Source: Planctomycetota bacterium (GTDB taxonomy: Bacteria > Planctomycetota > J058 > JAJDCP01). From it: a DNA stretch of 64,000 bases. The notes under the pieces were generated by a model, which was not told where the DNA came from, did no database searches, and saw only the letters and a program-made list of their open reading frames with translations. Every line of letters starts with the position of its first letter. Positions within the stretch are counted from its first letter, which is position 1. The stretch is from NCBI GenBank assembly GCA_029260765.1, contig JAJDCP010000075.1, positions 55,157 through 119,156 of the forward strand, read 5' to 3'. Made by a program: the position numbers and the translations under genes. Of the stretch, positions 9,601 to 17,125 are shown one piece after another.

Positions 9601-10727
9601 GCCGTTTCCTGGCGGGCAACCTGCCGGCAGCCAGCTCGCTGCTCGCTGAGGCTGACCAGCTGCTGCGGCGCTTGCGGGAAGACTTTCCTCAGCACCCGCT
9701 GCTGCGTGAGACGGCGCTGCAGCTTTGGGGCCGGCAGGGACGCGTGCTGAGCGCGCAAGGGCAAGGGGACGAAGCCGCGGCCGCATTCTCCGCCAGCCTC
9801 GAGCAGGCGCGAGCCCTCGAAGCCGCGTACGGGAGCACGCCACCGATGCGTCGCGAGGTGGCGGTCGGCTTGTTCTCGCTGGCGGTGGCCCGCGAGCAGC
9901 AAGGAGCCGACTCGCTCGCGCTGTTATTGCTCGACGAGGCCCTCGCCACCCAGCAGCTGCTTGTGGAAGCAGACAGCAACTACGCCCGACTGCGCCACGA
10001 CCTTTCGCTCAGTCACGGTGTCAGCGCCCGGGTCTGCGAACGTCTCGGACAGCCAGAACGGGCCTGGCAACATTTCGAGCAGACCGTCGCGCTGCAGGTC
10101 GCGTTGGTTGCCGACCAACCCGGAAACACTCTGGTTGCCGCCGATCTATCGATGAGCCTGTACTTCTTCGCGATGCTGGCGACCCGCCTCGGTCGCCTCG
10201 AGAGAGCGCACGAGTTCCTGCTGCAGGCCGTCGCCAACCACGAGCAGGTCGTGTTGCGCGCGCCCCAACATCAGGATGAGCTGGAGTTCCTGTACGAAGA
10301 GCTGGCGGATGCAGACACACGGCTGCTGCGCACACAGCTGTTGGCCGGCACGCGCCTCCCCGGCAACGCCGTCGAACACTTTCAGCTCGCAGAGGCACTG
10401 CAGCGCGACGGCCGCGGCCAGGAAGCCCTGAAACACTATGAGCTGGCATTGGCCGATCCCACCTTCTCTGGAGAAGGTTCAGCATTCCTGCAGGGAGCGA
10501 GGGCCGCGGGTATGCTACCCGATGCCCGCAGACAGTGTCTCACCTGGCTGGAGATCGCTCTCAGCGGGTTGCGCGCATACATCGTCGAGCTTGAAACACA
10601 ACAGGGCGGCGAGGCCAGGCAGGAGCTGGTGAGACTGCGGCAGATCTATCAGGACGTGCAGACGCGCGATCCAGCCTTCGAGCAACTGCGCGGCACGCCT
10701 GAATTCGAGCGGCTGTTCACCGATTAG
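6627..10727 (+). CDS. Giant membrane Ser/Thr protein kinase with TPR-rich C-terminus
   Basis: A 1366-residue protein. The kinase domain spans about residues 68-340: glycine loop GRGGMG (near 74), lysine K96 in VAVKMAR, catalytic loop HNDLKPANVML (D194) and MDWGLAV in place of DFG (D212). The usual HRD arginine is Asn, making it a non-RD kinase. One membrane segment lies at about 463-483 (FGLAAALVVIVAGLAVGLF). Beyond it, some 880 residues of repeated A/L/E-rich helical pairs with GE-LA, QG and A-LE-ALEI patterns are TPR-like and probably bind partners. The start has GAAGGAG seven bases upstream. The 3' end overlaps the convergent histidine kinase gene by 4 bases. It shares its architecture with the kinase at 29245-33549, so the two are probably paralogues. 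Confidence 0.9.
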   Translation: MDAHEIVELWEATAAFYPAASRDPEASYRPADWDSLLLSSSVDSGVSSTLACNPGRLLALAGAISGFELQEEIGRGGMGVVFKAWQRSLHRDVAVKMARLEAGESEAQLARLRSGFLAEAWVTGALEHPNIVPIYELGRHADGELFLAMKLVGGQAWKTVLRERPEDTDLHLDVLLQVCNAVAFAHSRGIVHNDLKPANVMLGPFGEVLVMDWGLAVSFAEVSGDPPLRHRSAITAPCGTPAYCPPELARGQGQDVGPATDIYLLGAILYEILSGRPPHGRGDFVRAVASAITATRPPLGESLPAELRAICRRAMQAEPEARYGEVRELSEALQTYRRHKESLSITSAARQRLAACQARTPSGRLKEDARNLLYEGFAEAVAGFAQARRLWQENPHASAGEAGARLAYAQAALGQDDLGLAASQLAQVEGSSLVRAQAAGLRQELESARSRRVRAQRTARRMRFGLAAALVVIVAGLAVGLFRIDRERARAESARDVATGALERLTQEAQYNLVRQSGTEQSNNAARELLRIALEGWQQLREAAVSERTISFASGTARLQVGQLALELDGDDGRAEQEVRAAIQIFEELLQEAPQAREVLHNLGYALRVLSHIQRERGELARAQVTLEQALAIQRALVAQYGDVGALRGLTSSLDAQGILAMQRGQLETARAILEQALEIDERLLALEPNALNQRNQQVAFRRLAQLHCNQGEHQKSLNFYRRSLELAREQLRLNPDDAFAQNDLLDVLTPLADLEQILGRPGSSGALLEEALELARGLEARNPANFRAQADLCDALHQLGSLRHNQGAHAQADVLLREGLERAQRLFSRSPGLEESRLLLGKALRSLASLLDSERSLADARELYHEALELWRAAPRRTRSSLGHTRTCLEDLSELALSLGELETARRLAADGLELARHLGAADSADIFSRLSLCRSLLQVGRAEELAGDLKTADAIFSEAIERARKLRALGLGDLRAADGLVRALSEAGNSRFLAGNLPAASSLLAEADQLLRRLREDFPQHPLLRETALQLWGRQGRVLSAQGQGDEAAAAFSASLEQARALEAAYGSTPPMRREVAVGLFSLAVAREQQGADSLALLLLDEALATQQLLVEADSNYARLRHDLSLSHGVSARVCERLGQPERAWQHFEQTVALQVALVADQPGNTLVAADLSMSLYFFAMLATRLGRLERAHEFLLQAVANHEQVVLRAPQHQDELEFLYEELADADTRLLRTQLLAGTRLPGNAVEHFQLAEALQRDGRGQEALKHYELALADPTFSGEGSAFLQGARAAGMLPDARRQCLTWLEIALSGLRAYIVELETQQGGEARQELVRLRQIYQDVQTRDPAFEQLRGTPEFERLFTD

Positions 10728-12376
10728 GCCGAAGACCCCACACCCGCTCGCGGCTTCGGCCAGGCAATACGCACACAAGTCCCCCGACCGCCGTCGGATT
10801 CGATCGCGATGCTGCCGCCCACCAGGTCGACGATCTTGCGTGCCAGCGCGAGCCCCATGCCACTGCCCTCGACGGTATCCCGAGGCCGGAGAGTCTGAAA
10901 CATCTCGAAGACCCGCTGATGGAACCTGGGCGGGATCCCCGGGCCGTCGTCCCGGACTTCGAGAATCAGCTCATCCTTTCCCGCTGAGACCAGCAACTCG
11001 ACCCGCCCCTGCTCACGGTCGTGGTGCTTGACCGCATTTTGCATGCAAATCCCCAGCAACCGCAACAACAGACCCGGCTCGCAATCGACCCGTGGCAGGC
11101 TGTCGGGGAGCACCAGCTCGAAGGGACCCGAAATGAATGAACCCCGTCGCATCGCCCGTAACAGTTCGTCCCCATCCGATCCCGCGGTCTGCGGCCGGCG
11201 CGTGCTCAGGGCCGCGTACTCGCGCAGGTCATTCAACAACTCCTGCATCCGACGCAGACGTCCACGCATCAACGTCAGGTGTTCCGCCACCGATTCGGTC
11301 TCCCCGGCCGCGAGATCTTCTTCGACAAAACAGACCAGATGCCCCAATCCCCGCAAGGGTGCCGTGAGGTCGTGGGACGCCCCGAAGATCAAGCTGCCGA
11401 GCTCTTTGTTCGCCTCTTCCAGGCTGTGGCTGGTCGCTTGCAGGATCTCGTGGGTGCGGTGCAGCTGCAGGTTGACCGACACCAGCCGAGCCAGCTGTTC
11501 GAGCAATGCCGTGTCCTCAGCATCGAAAGGGCCCGTGAGCTTGTCGAACAGGTGGATCCCCCCGACCTGGCTGCCGTCGTTGCGCAGCAGCGGCACTGCC
11601 AGCCAGCTGCGATGCCCCACCGCGGCGAGTTGTTCTCGCGTCCCCAGGCAGGGCCCATCGGTGGAATGCAGCTGCACCCGCAGCACGTCGGGGACTCTCT
11701 GGGCCGGCGCCCTGGCGGTGGAGACGGCCCTATGCTCTTCGCCATCCTCCGAGCGGAACTCAACAACCGCAAGACCCGCACCGAAAGCTCGCCGGGCTGC
11801 ACCTGCAGACAGCTGCAGCATGCGGGCAAACGTCGCCGCCGTGACGACCAGCACGGAGGCATCGGTCAAGCGCTGCAATAGCTCCGCACGCCGCAATCTC
11901 TCGCCCATCCGCTGCAGCTCTGCTTCTCGTCGGCGTGAGAAGGCATAGGCGATCGAGCGCCGCAACTGCAACGGATCGATGGCCCCTTTGCCCAGATAGT
12001 CCTGGGCACCGGCTTCGATGCAGGCGCGCGCCAGCTCGAGATCATCCTGCCCGGAGAGGATGATGATCGGAACTTTGGGACAAAGGCTGCGTGCCCGCTG
12101 CAATGTCTCGATGCCGCCACTATCGGGCAGGTGCAGATCGAGCAGCAGCAAGTCGCATGCAACCGCCAGCTCTTCCAGCTCGGCCAGGCACGCAGCATGC
12201 TGCACAGGTTGGGTGAAACCTGCCGCGCTGAGAAGACTCTGCAAAAAGAAGGCGTCGGACGGATTGTCCTCGACGATCACAATGCGGAGAGATTCCTCGA
12301 CGCCGGACGACGCCGTCTCGACCGGCTTGGAGGCCGTCGGATACTTCGCACTTTTATTCGACATCGCCTCGGTCAT
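10724..12376 (-). CDS. Receiver-GAF-histidine kinase hybrid
   Basis: A 550-residue sensor kinase with an N-terminal receiver. The receiver (about 30-150) has acidic residues in IVEDN, phospho-acceptor D80 (LLLLDLHLPD) and the lysine in LGKG. A GAF domain (about 165-305) contains WLAVPLLRNDGSQVGGIHLFD. The dimerisation domain carries H335 in FGASHDLTAPLRGL. The ATPase has the N-box ICMQNAVKHHD, G1 DDGPGIPP and G2 GSGMGLALARKIV. With input receiver first and transmitter last, the order suggests that phosphorylation of D80 controls its own kinase. It is the last gene of a six-gene minus-strand run, 45 bases after the MshEN-kinase gene, and its stop overlaps the convergent giant kinase. A second in-frame ATG at 12364 is possible but too close to its GAGG. 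Confidence 0.88.
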   Translation of the reverse strand: MTEAMSNKSAKYPTASKPVETASSGVEESLRIVIVEDNPSDAFFLQSLLSAAGFTQPVQHAACLAELEELAVACDLLLLDLHLPDSGGIETLQRARSLCPKVPIIILSGQDDLELARACIEAGAQDYLGKGAIDPLQLRRSIAYAFSRRREAELQRMGERLRRAELLQRLTDASVLVVTAATFARMLQLSAGAARRAFGAGLAVVEFRSEDGEEHRAVSTARAPAQRVPDVLRVQLHSTDGPCLGTREQLAAVGHRSWLAVPLLRNDGSQVGGIHLFDKLTGPFDAEDTALLEQLARLVSVNLQLHRTHEILQATSHSLEEANKELGSLIFGASHDLTAPLRGLGHLVCFVEEDLAAGETESVAEHLTLMRGRLRRMQELLNDLREYAALSTRRPQTAGSDGDELLRAMRRGSFISGPFELVLPDSLPRVDCEPGLLLRLLGICMQNAVKHHDREQGRVELLVSAGKDELILEVRDDGPGIPPRFHQRVFEMFQTLRPRDTVEGSGMGLALARKIVDLVGGSIAIESDGGRGTCVRIAWPKPRAGVGSSA

Positions 12377-12421
12377 GGTCTCGCCGATTCCTGCATCGCA
12401 TTCTGTGGCTGCGCGTCTATC

Positions 12422-14596
12422 TCAACACAAGGTCTGCTCCGTGCCCATCCCATAGCTGTTCGGGTCAAACCCCGTGGGCACCCTAGCGTGGGGCAAGAGC
12501 AGCTCGGCCAGCTCCTCTCCGGTCTGGATGCGGCCGCTGGGATCTTTCGCCAGGAGTCTGCCGATGACCCGCAACAGCCCTGCCGGAATGTCGGGACGCC
12601 GACTCCCCAGCAGCGGCACAGGCGTGTCCAGGTGGCCCATCATCACCTCCATGACGCTGCCACCATAGGGCACTTCCCCAGCCAGCAATTCGAACATGGT
12701 GCACCCGAGCGCATACAGGTCGGCACGGTGGTCGGCCACTCCCTGCGACCAATACTCCGGAGCCATGTAATGCGGCGTGCCCAACAGCGTACCACTGCGG
12801 GTCAGGCGTTGATCTTCATCGAGATTGCGCGCCAGGCCGAAGTCGGCGATCTTCAGCTCGCCCGCCGAGGTGAGCAGCAGATTCTCTGGTTTGATATCGC
12901 GATGGATGACCTGCTGGCGCGCCGCCGCCCACAGTCCCAAGCCCGCATTGCGGGCGAAATGGGCAACGAGCCCCGGCTCCACGCACGGCTTGCGGTCGAG
13001 CAGGTCACGGAGGCACCCGCCTCCGGCAAAACCCATGACGATGCAGAGGTAGCCCTCGATCTCGAAGATGTCATAGATCGGAATAATGGCCGAATGTTCC
13101 ACTTGCGCAAGAATCCGCGCCTCGCGTTCGAAGCGCTCACGGTAACGCGCTCCAGGCCTGAACTTCGGGCTCAAGACCTTGACAGCCACTTCGCGCCCCA
13201 GTTTCAGCTGGCACGCCAGAAAGACCGCCCCCATCGCCCCCTTGCCCAGCAAACGCAAGACCTTGTAGCCCGGCAGCTTCTGTAGCAACTGCTCGGCATG
13301 TTCAAGGCTTGCATTCGGCGGAGCGGGAGGTGCCGCCATACGTGCTTCGCGGGCCTGCCCGAAGTCGGTGGAGTAGCCACTGCGCGCATCGAGGCAGGCG
13401 GTCAAGACAGCAGGAGGCACGACCACCAACGACGCCTCGACCTCCAGCTCGCTGCGGACCTGGCCGACGTCGAACGGATTCGAGACCGCCAGGCGCAGCT
13501 CTCCCTGTTCATTGCGCAGAGGCACGACTCCCAAGACGGTGCAGCGTCCCACCGGTGCCAGACGGAAATCGAGCTCGGCCACCGGGATCTTCGCCAGAAA
13601 ACCCAGCCCCAGAAACTCTGCCGCGACCCGCGCCAAGCGCTCTTGTTCCCAACCGAGCTGCGGCGCGAGCTCATAGAGACGGGTCGGATCACTGCCCGTC
13701 AGCGCCTCGGCGGACAGACCGGCCTCCTTGGCCAGCTGCTGCTGAAACGCACTGAAACTCTGAGGATCACTGCGCAACAAGCGTCGCACACACTGCTCAA
13801 AGACTGCGCCTTGAAGGGGCCGCTCGAGCGACACCGCGCTCAATGCGGCGGCCCTGCCCGGGGCGGCAACACTGAGCAACGGCAGGCGCTGCCGCTGCAC
13901 AATCTGCCAGGCCTTCTGACAATCGGGATCACTTTGATCCCAGAGAGCCTCGTCGATCACCACCAGCTGGGGGCTCTGGAAATGCAGCGCCTCGAACAAC
14001 TGGCGCGGCGTGATCAATCGCACGGCAACCAGCGAGACATTCTTCAGCCATTCTCGCAGCCTTTGCCGCTCGGCCCCGACGCCGAACAACAACACAGCAA
14101 AATCATGGCTCTGCAGCGCCAAGGTGTCCGAGGGCGGCTCGACCGGCATGGTAGGCGGCAAGCCCGGCATAGAAGGCGGCACGCCCTGCAGGGAAGGCGC
14201 GTGCCCCGCGCCAAAGCGATGCCGCAAGATCGCGAAGCGGATGGCGTGCGCGAGCTTCTCCCCGTCGAGATGGCCCTTGAGCAGAAAGTCCTGAACCCCC
14301 GAGTTCAACAGACCTTCTGCTTGACTGTCATCCCCCTCACCGGTCAGGATCACGATGGGAATGCGGGGCCGACCCGCCTGCTGCAAGGCATCGAGCACAT
14401 CGTACGCGTTGCCGTCAGGCAAGCAGAAATCGAGCAGGGCGCAGTCGTAGCTCTGCAGACACAGGGCGTCGCAGGCTTCGCTCACGCTGACCACCTGATC
14501 GAGCTTGAAATCGAGCCCGCTGCGCTCGAGACAGCGGCTGACCGTCTTGCGGTCGATGATGTCGTCGTCGACCAGCAACAGACGCAAACTGCTCAT
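12422..14596 (-). CDS. Receiver - pseudo-receiver - MshEN-like - Ser/Thr kinase fusion
   Basis: A 724-residue protein with an unusual domain order. A receiver (1-125) has D10-D12 and acceptor D56 (ALLDFCLPDG). After a Pro-rich linker comes a receiver-like region (about 165-275) that appears to lack an acceptor aspartate. Residues 305-405 match the N-terminal domain of GspE/PilB ATPases (MshEN type): LARVAAEFLGLGFLAKIP, then VLGVVPLRNEQGELRLA, then VSNPFDV. The C-terminal kinase (445-710) is complete: GKGAMG 451-456, K473, HRD 565-567, DFG 585-587, GTPHYMAPE. MshEN domains in some PilB-type ATPases bind c-di-GMP, but the usual RLG-type contacts are not clear here, so ligand binding is unproven. 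The start overlaps the stop of the upstream receiver-kinase gene (ATGA). Confidence 0.88.
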   Translation of the reverse strand: MSSLRLLLVDDDIIDRKTVSRCLERSGLDFKLDQVVSVSEACDALCLQSYDCALLDFCLPDGNAYDVLDALQQAGRPRIPIVILTGEGDDSQAEGLLNSGVQDFLLKGHLDGEKLAHAIRFAILRHRFGAGHAPSLQGVPPSMPGLPPTMPVEPPSDTLALQSHDFAVLLFGVGAERQRLREWLKNVSLVAVRLITPRQLFEALHFQSPQLVVIDEALWDQSDPDCQKAWQIVQRQRLPLLSVAAPGRAAALSAVSLERPLQGAVFEQCVRRLLRSDPQSFSAFQQQLAKEAGLSAEALTGSDPTRLYELAPQLGWEQERLARVAAEFLGLGFLAKIPVAELDFRLAPVGRCTVLGVVPLRNEQGELRLAVSNPFDVGQVRSELEVEASLVVVPPAVLTACLDARSGYSTDFGQAREARMAAPPAPPNASLEHAEQLLQKLPGYKVLRLLGKGAMGAVFLACQLKLGREVAVKVLSPKFRPGARYRERFEREARILAQVEHSAIIPIYDIFEIEGYLCIVMGFAGGGCLRDLLDRKPCVEPGLVAHFARNAGLGLWAAARQQVIHRDIKPENLLLTSAGELKIADFGLARNLDEDQRLTRSGTLLGTPHYMAPEYWSQGVADHRADLYALGCTMFELLAGEVPYGGSVMEVMMGHLDTPVPLLGSRRPDIPAGLLRVIGRLLAKDPSGRIQTGEELAELLLPHARVPTGFDPNSYGMGTEQTLC

Positions 14597-15888
14597 CGCT
14601 CCGCCCTGCTGCGCGCCGTCAGGCAGGCGTGCAGGTCGCGGGCGAGCTTCGAGCCGTCCTGGTAGCGCCGCTCCGGGGCCTTCTCGAGCAGCTTGCGGGC
14701 GATATCTGCGAGGGCCGTGGGGCAGTCGGCACAGTAGTCCGAGACCTCAGGCGGATCGGACTCTAGATGGAAGCGCATCATCTCTTCGGGAGAGTTCGAG
14801 ACGAAGGGGAGCCTACCAGTCAACAGGTGAAAGAGTGTGCAGCCGAGCGCGTACAAGTCACAACGCGTATCGAGCTCGGCCGTGTCATACCATTGCTCGG
14901 GGGCCATGTAGGCCGCAGATCCCAAGACGATGCCCGGAGCCGTCAGAACCTGTGCATTGCGGCTCAGCTTTGCGAGCCCGAAGTCAGCGATGCGCACTTG
15001 ACCGCGCGCGCTCAAGAGCAGGTTGCCCGGTTTGATGTCTCGATGCACGATCCCCTGACTCGAAGCCGCGAACAGGCCGAGAGCCGCATCGCGAACGATC
15101 CCGGTGGCCCGCCGCGGAGACACCCGTCGCTCACGCTGCAAGAGCCCTTCGACGCTGCCCCCATCGGCAAAGGCCATCACGATGCAGTAGAGCTGCTCGT
15201 GCTGGAACATGTCGTAGATCGGGATGATGAAAGGACTGTCGAAGCACGCGAGAATCCGCGCTTCCTGCTCGAAGCGTTGCATAGACTCGGGGTCTTTGGC
15301 CAGCAACGGGGGAATCACCTTGATCGCCACCTTGCGGCCCAGGCTGAGCTGGACAGCCTCGAACACCGCCCCCATCGCCCCCGCACCCAGCATACCGTCG
15401 ATGCGGTAGCCATGCACCTCACCGCGCAGACGCTCGGTCCAAGGACGTATGCCCGAAGGCGGCGCCACGGGCGGGGCCACCGGACCGGAGGCATGGAAAC
15501 GCGGCGCCTGGTGCCGGGCGATGGCGAAGCGCACCGCCTGGGTCAGGGCCTGGCCGCTCAATCGGTCTTTCAACAGGTAGTCATCGGCGCCGTTGGCGAG
15601 CAGCTCGAGGGCCAACTGCTCGTCGTTGTTGCCGGTCAAGACAACCACAGGGGGCGCGCTCGTGCGCTGGTTGAGGAAGCGCAACAGGTCGAAAGCTGTG
15701 CCGTCGAGCAGCAGATGATCGAGCAGCACGCAGTCGAAATGGCCATTCAGCAAGCGCCGGCGCGCGGCACGCACACTCTCGGCCTCCTCGATCGAAAAGC
15801 TGCCCTCTGGGGAGCCTTGTTCGAGGTAGCGGCGGAACAGCTTCCGGTCGATCGGGTCGTCATCGACGATCAAGAGACGTGGGATCAT
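14593..15888 (-). CDS. Receiver-Ser/Thr kinase fusion
   Basis: A 431-residue protein joining two-component and eukaryotic-type signalling. The receiver (1-125) has D9-D11 and acceptor D57 (VLLDHLLLDG), ending with an LTQAVRFAIARH helix shared by the neighbouring receivers. After a Pro/Ala linker the kinase runs from about 158 to 425: glycine loop GAGAMG, K190, HRDIKPGN 282-289, DFG 302-304, GSAAYMAPEQW and DLYALGCTLFHLLTGRLPF. It is therefore an RD kinase with every catalytic residue present. It sits between the PilT genes and the MshEN-kinase fusion in one minus-strand run; the 92-base gap upstream contains a 12-bp palindrome at 15947-15958. The receiver presumably gates the kinase; the upstream histidine kinase and the substrate are unknown. 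Confidence 0.9.
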   Translation of the reverse strand: MIPRLLIVDDDPIDRKLFRRYLEQGSPEGSFSIEEAESVRAARRRLLNGHFDCVLLDHLLLDGTAFDLLRFLNQRTSAPPVVVLTGNNDEQLALELLANGADDYLLKDRLSGQALTQAVRFAIARHQAPRFHASGPVAPPVAPPSGIRPWTERLRGEVHGYRIDGMLGAGAMGAVFEAVQLSLGRKVAIKVIPPLLAKDPESMQRFEQEARILACFDSPFIIPIYDMFQHEQLYCIVMAFADGGSVEGLLQRERRVSPRRATGIVRDAALGLFAASSQGIVHRDIKPGNLLLSARGQVRIADFGLAKLSRNAQVLTAPGIVLGSAAYMAPEQWYDTAELDTRCDLYALGCTLFHLLTGRLPFVSNSPEEMMRFHLESDPPEVSDYCADCPTALADIARKLLEKAPERRYQDGSKLARDLHACLTARSRAER

Positions 15889-15980
15889 GCAGCCTGGTTC
15901 CTGTGGCCTCGTTGTGGATCCATTGCTTTGCTCGTACGAACAGGACGCACGCGCGTGCTCTTTCGCGGGCCTCCTACAGC

Positions 15981-17117
15981 CTACATCATACGCAGATCGA
16001 ACTCTCCCCCGATCTGAGGTGCTTGCGGCCGCAGCGTTTCCAGCTTCCGCATGCGCATCTTCAAGCCAGAGATGCTGTCCGCATGCGGGAGAGCATCATC
16101 CAGCCGGATGCTCTCGCTGCGGATCAGCTCGAACAGGGCGTCATCGAAAGTCTGGATGTCGGCGCTGCCGCGGGCTTCGCCCATGTATTCCCGCAATGTC
16201 TGCAGGTCTCGCTGCGCGATCAGCTCGCGGGCACGCGGGCTGGGCACCACGATCTCCAGAGCCGCGAAGCGTCGTTGGTGGCGGGGACTGTGCACCAGCC
16301 GCTGAGCCACCAGGCCTGCCAGCTCCATCGACAGATGGGCATAGACCTGCTCGCGGCGCTCCTGCTCGAACAGGTCCACAAAACGCTCCAGTGCCTGGAT
16401 GCAACTGGACGCGTGCAGCGTCGACAGCACCAGATGGCCCGTCTCAGAGACCCGAAGCAGCGCCTCCGCGGTATCGCGGTCGCGCACCTCACCGATCAAC
16501 ACCACCGACGGTGCTTGACGCAACGCACTCTTGAGGGCATCGGCGTAGCTGTCCGTATCGGTTCCCAGCTCACGCTGACTGACGATGCTGCGCCGATGGG
16601 GGTGGAGGAACTCGATCGGATCCTCGATGGTCACGATGTGGCCACTGCGGCGTTGATTGCGATGGTCGACCATCGCCGCCAGGGTCGTCGACTTGCCCGT
16701 GCCCGTCGCGCCGACGACCAGCACCATGCCGCGGTTGAGCACGGCCAGCTTCTCGAGCACGGGCGGCAAGCCGAGCTCTTCGACCGTCGGCACCTCGGTC
16801 TTGACCCGCCGCGCCACGAAGGCCAGCCGCCCCCGCTCGCGGTAGACATTGACACGGAAGCGCGCCTTGCTGGGCAGACTGTAGGCCAGATCGAGCTCGG
16901 GTTTCTTCTTGAGCGCCTGGAGTTGCGCCTCACTCAGCAACACCTGGACCAGCGCATCGACATCGGCGCGCCGCAGAGGTTGCTTCATCAGCGCCCGCAG
17001 ATCGCCGTGCACGCCGGCCATCGGTGGACTGCCTGCGACCACATAGAGATCGCTGCCATCGAGCGTGACAAGTTTCTCGAGCCAGTGCCGCAACAGCCCT
17101 TCGGGATTGCGTTCCAT
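15981..17117 (-). CDS. PilT/PilU-type retraction ATPase
   Basis: A 378-residue hexameric secretion ATPase of the PilT family. Visible motifs are the N-terminal GSDLYVVAGSPP, Walker A GATGTGKSTT (K142), Asp box IEDPIEF, Walker B-region VVLIGEVRDRDT and His box TGHLVLSTLHA. The canonical PilT tail AIRNLIREGK-type helix is replaced by ALFELIRSESI, closer to PilU. Compared with the neighbouring PilT it has VVVGATGTGKS in place of VTGPTGSGKS. PilT proteins power pilus depolymerisation; paired with a second PilT it may be the accessory motor. It lies 8 bases after the other pilT gene in the same run. No pilin, PilC or PilQ gene is in the window. Confidence 0.88.
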   Translation of the reverse strand: MERNPEGLLRHWLEKLVTLDGSDLYVVAGSPPMAGVHGDLRALMKQPLRRADVDALVQVLLSEAQLQALKKKPELDLAYSLPSKARFRVNVYRERGRLAFVARRVKTEVPTVEELGLPPVLEKLAVLNRGMVLVVGATGTGKSTTLAAMVDHRNQRRSGHIVTIEDPIEFLHPHRRSIVSQRELGTDTDSYADALKSALRQAPSVVLIGEVRDRDTAEALLRVSETGHLVLSTLHASSCIQALERFVDLFEQERREQVYAHLSMELAGLVAQRLVHSPRHQRRFAALEIVVPSPRARELIAQRDLQTLREYMGEARGSADIQTFDDALFELIRSESIRLDDALPHADSISGLKMRMRKLETLRPQAPQIGGEFDLRMM

Positions 17118-17125
17118 GCCGAGCC

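Noticed and set aside
15947..15958. GCACGCGCGTGC palindrome between pilT and the receiver-kinase gene
   Set aside because: A 12-bp GC palindrome is expected by chance in this composition; no second copy or T-run supports function.
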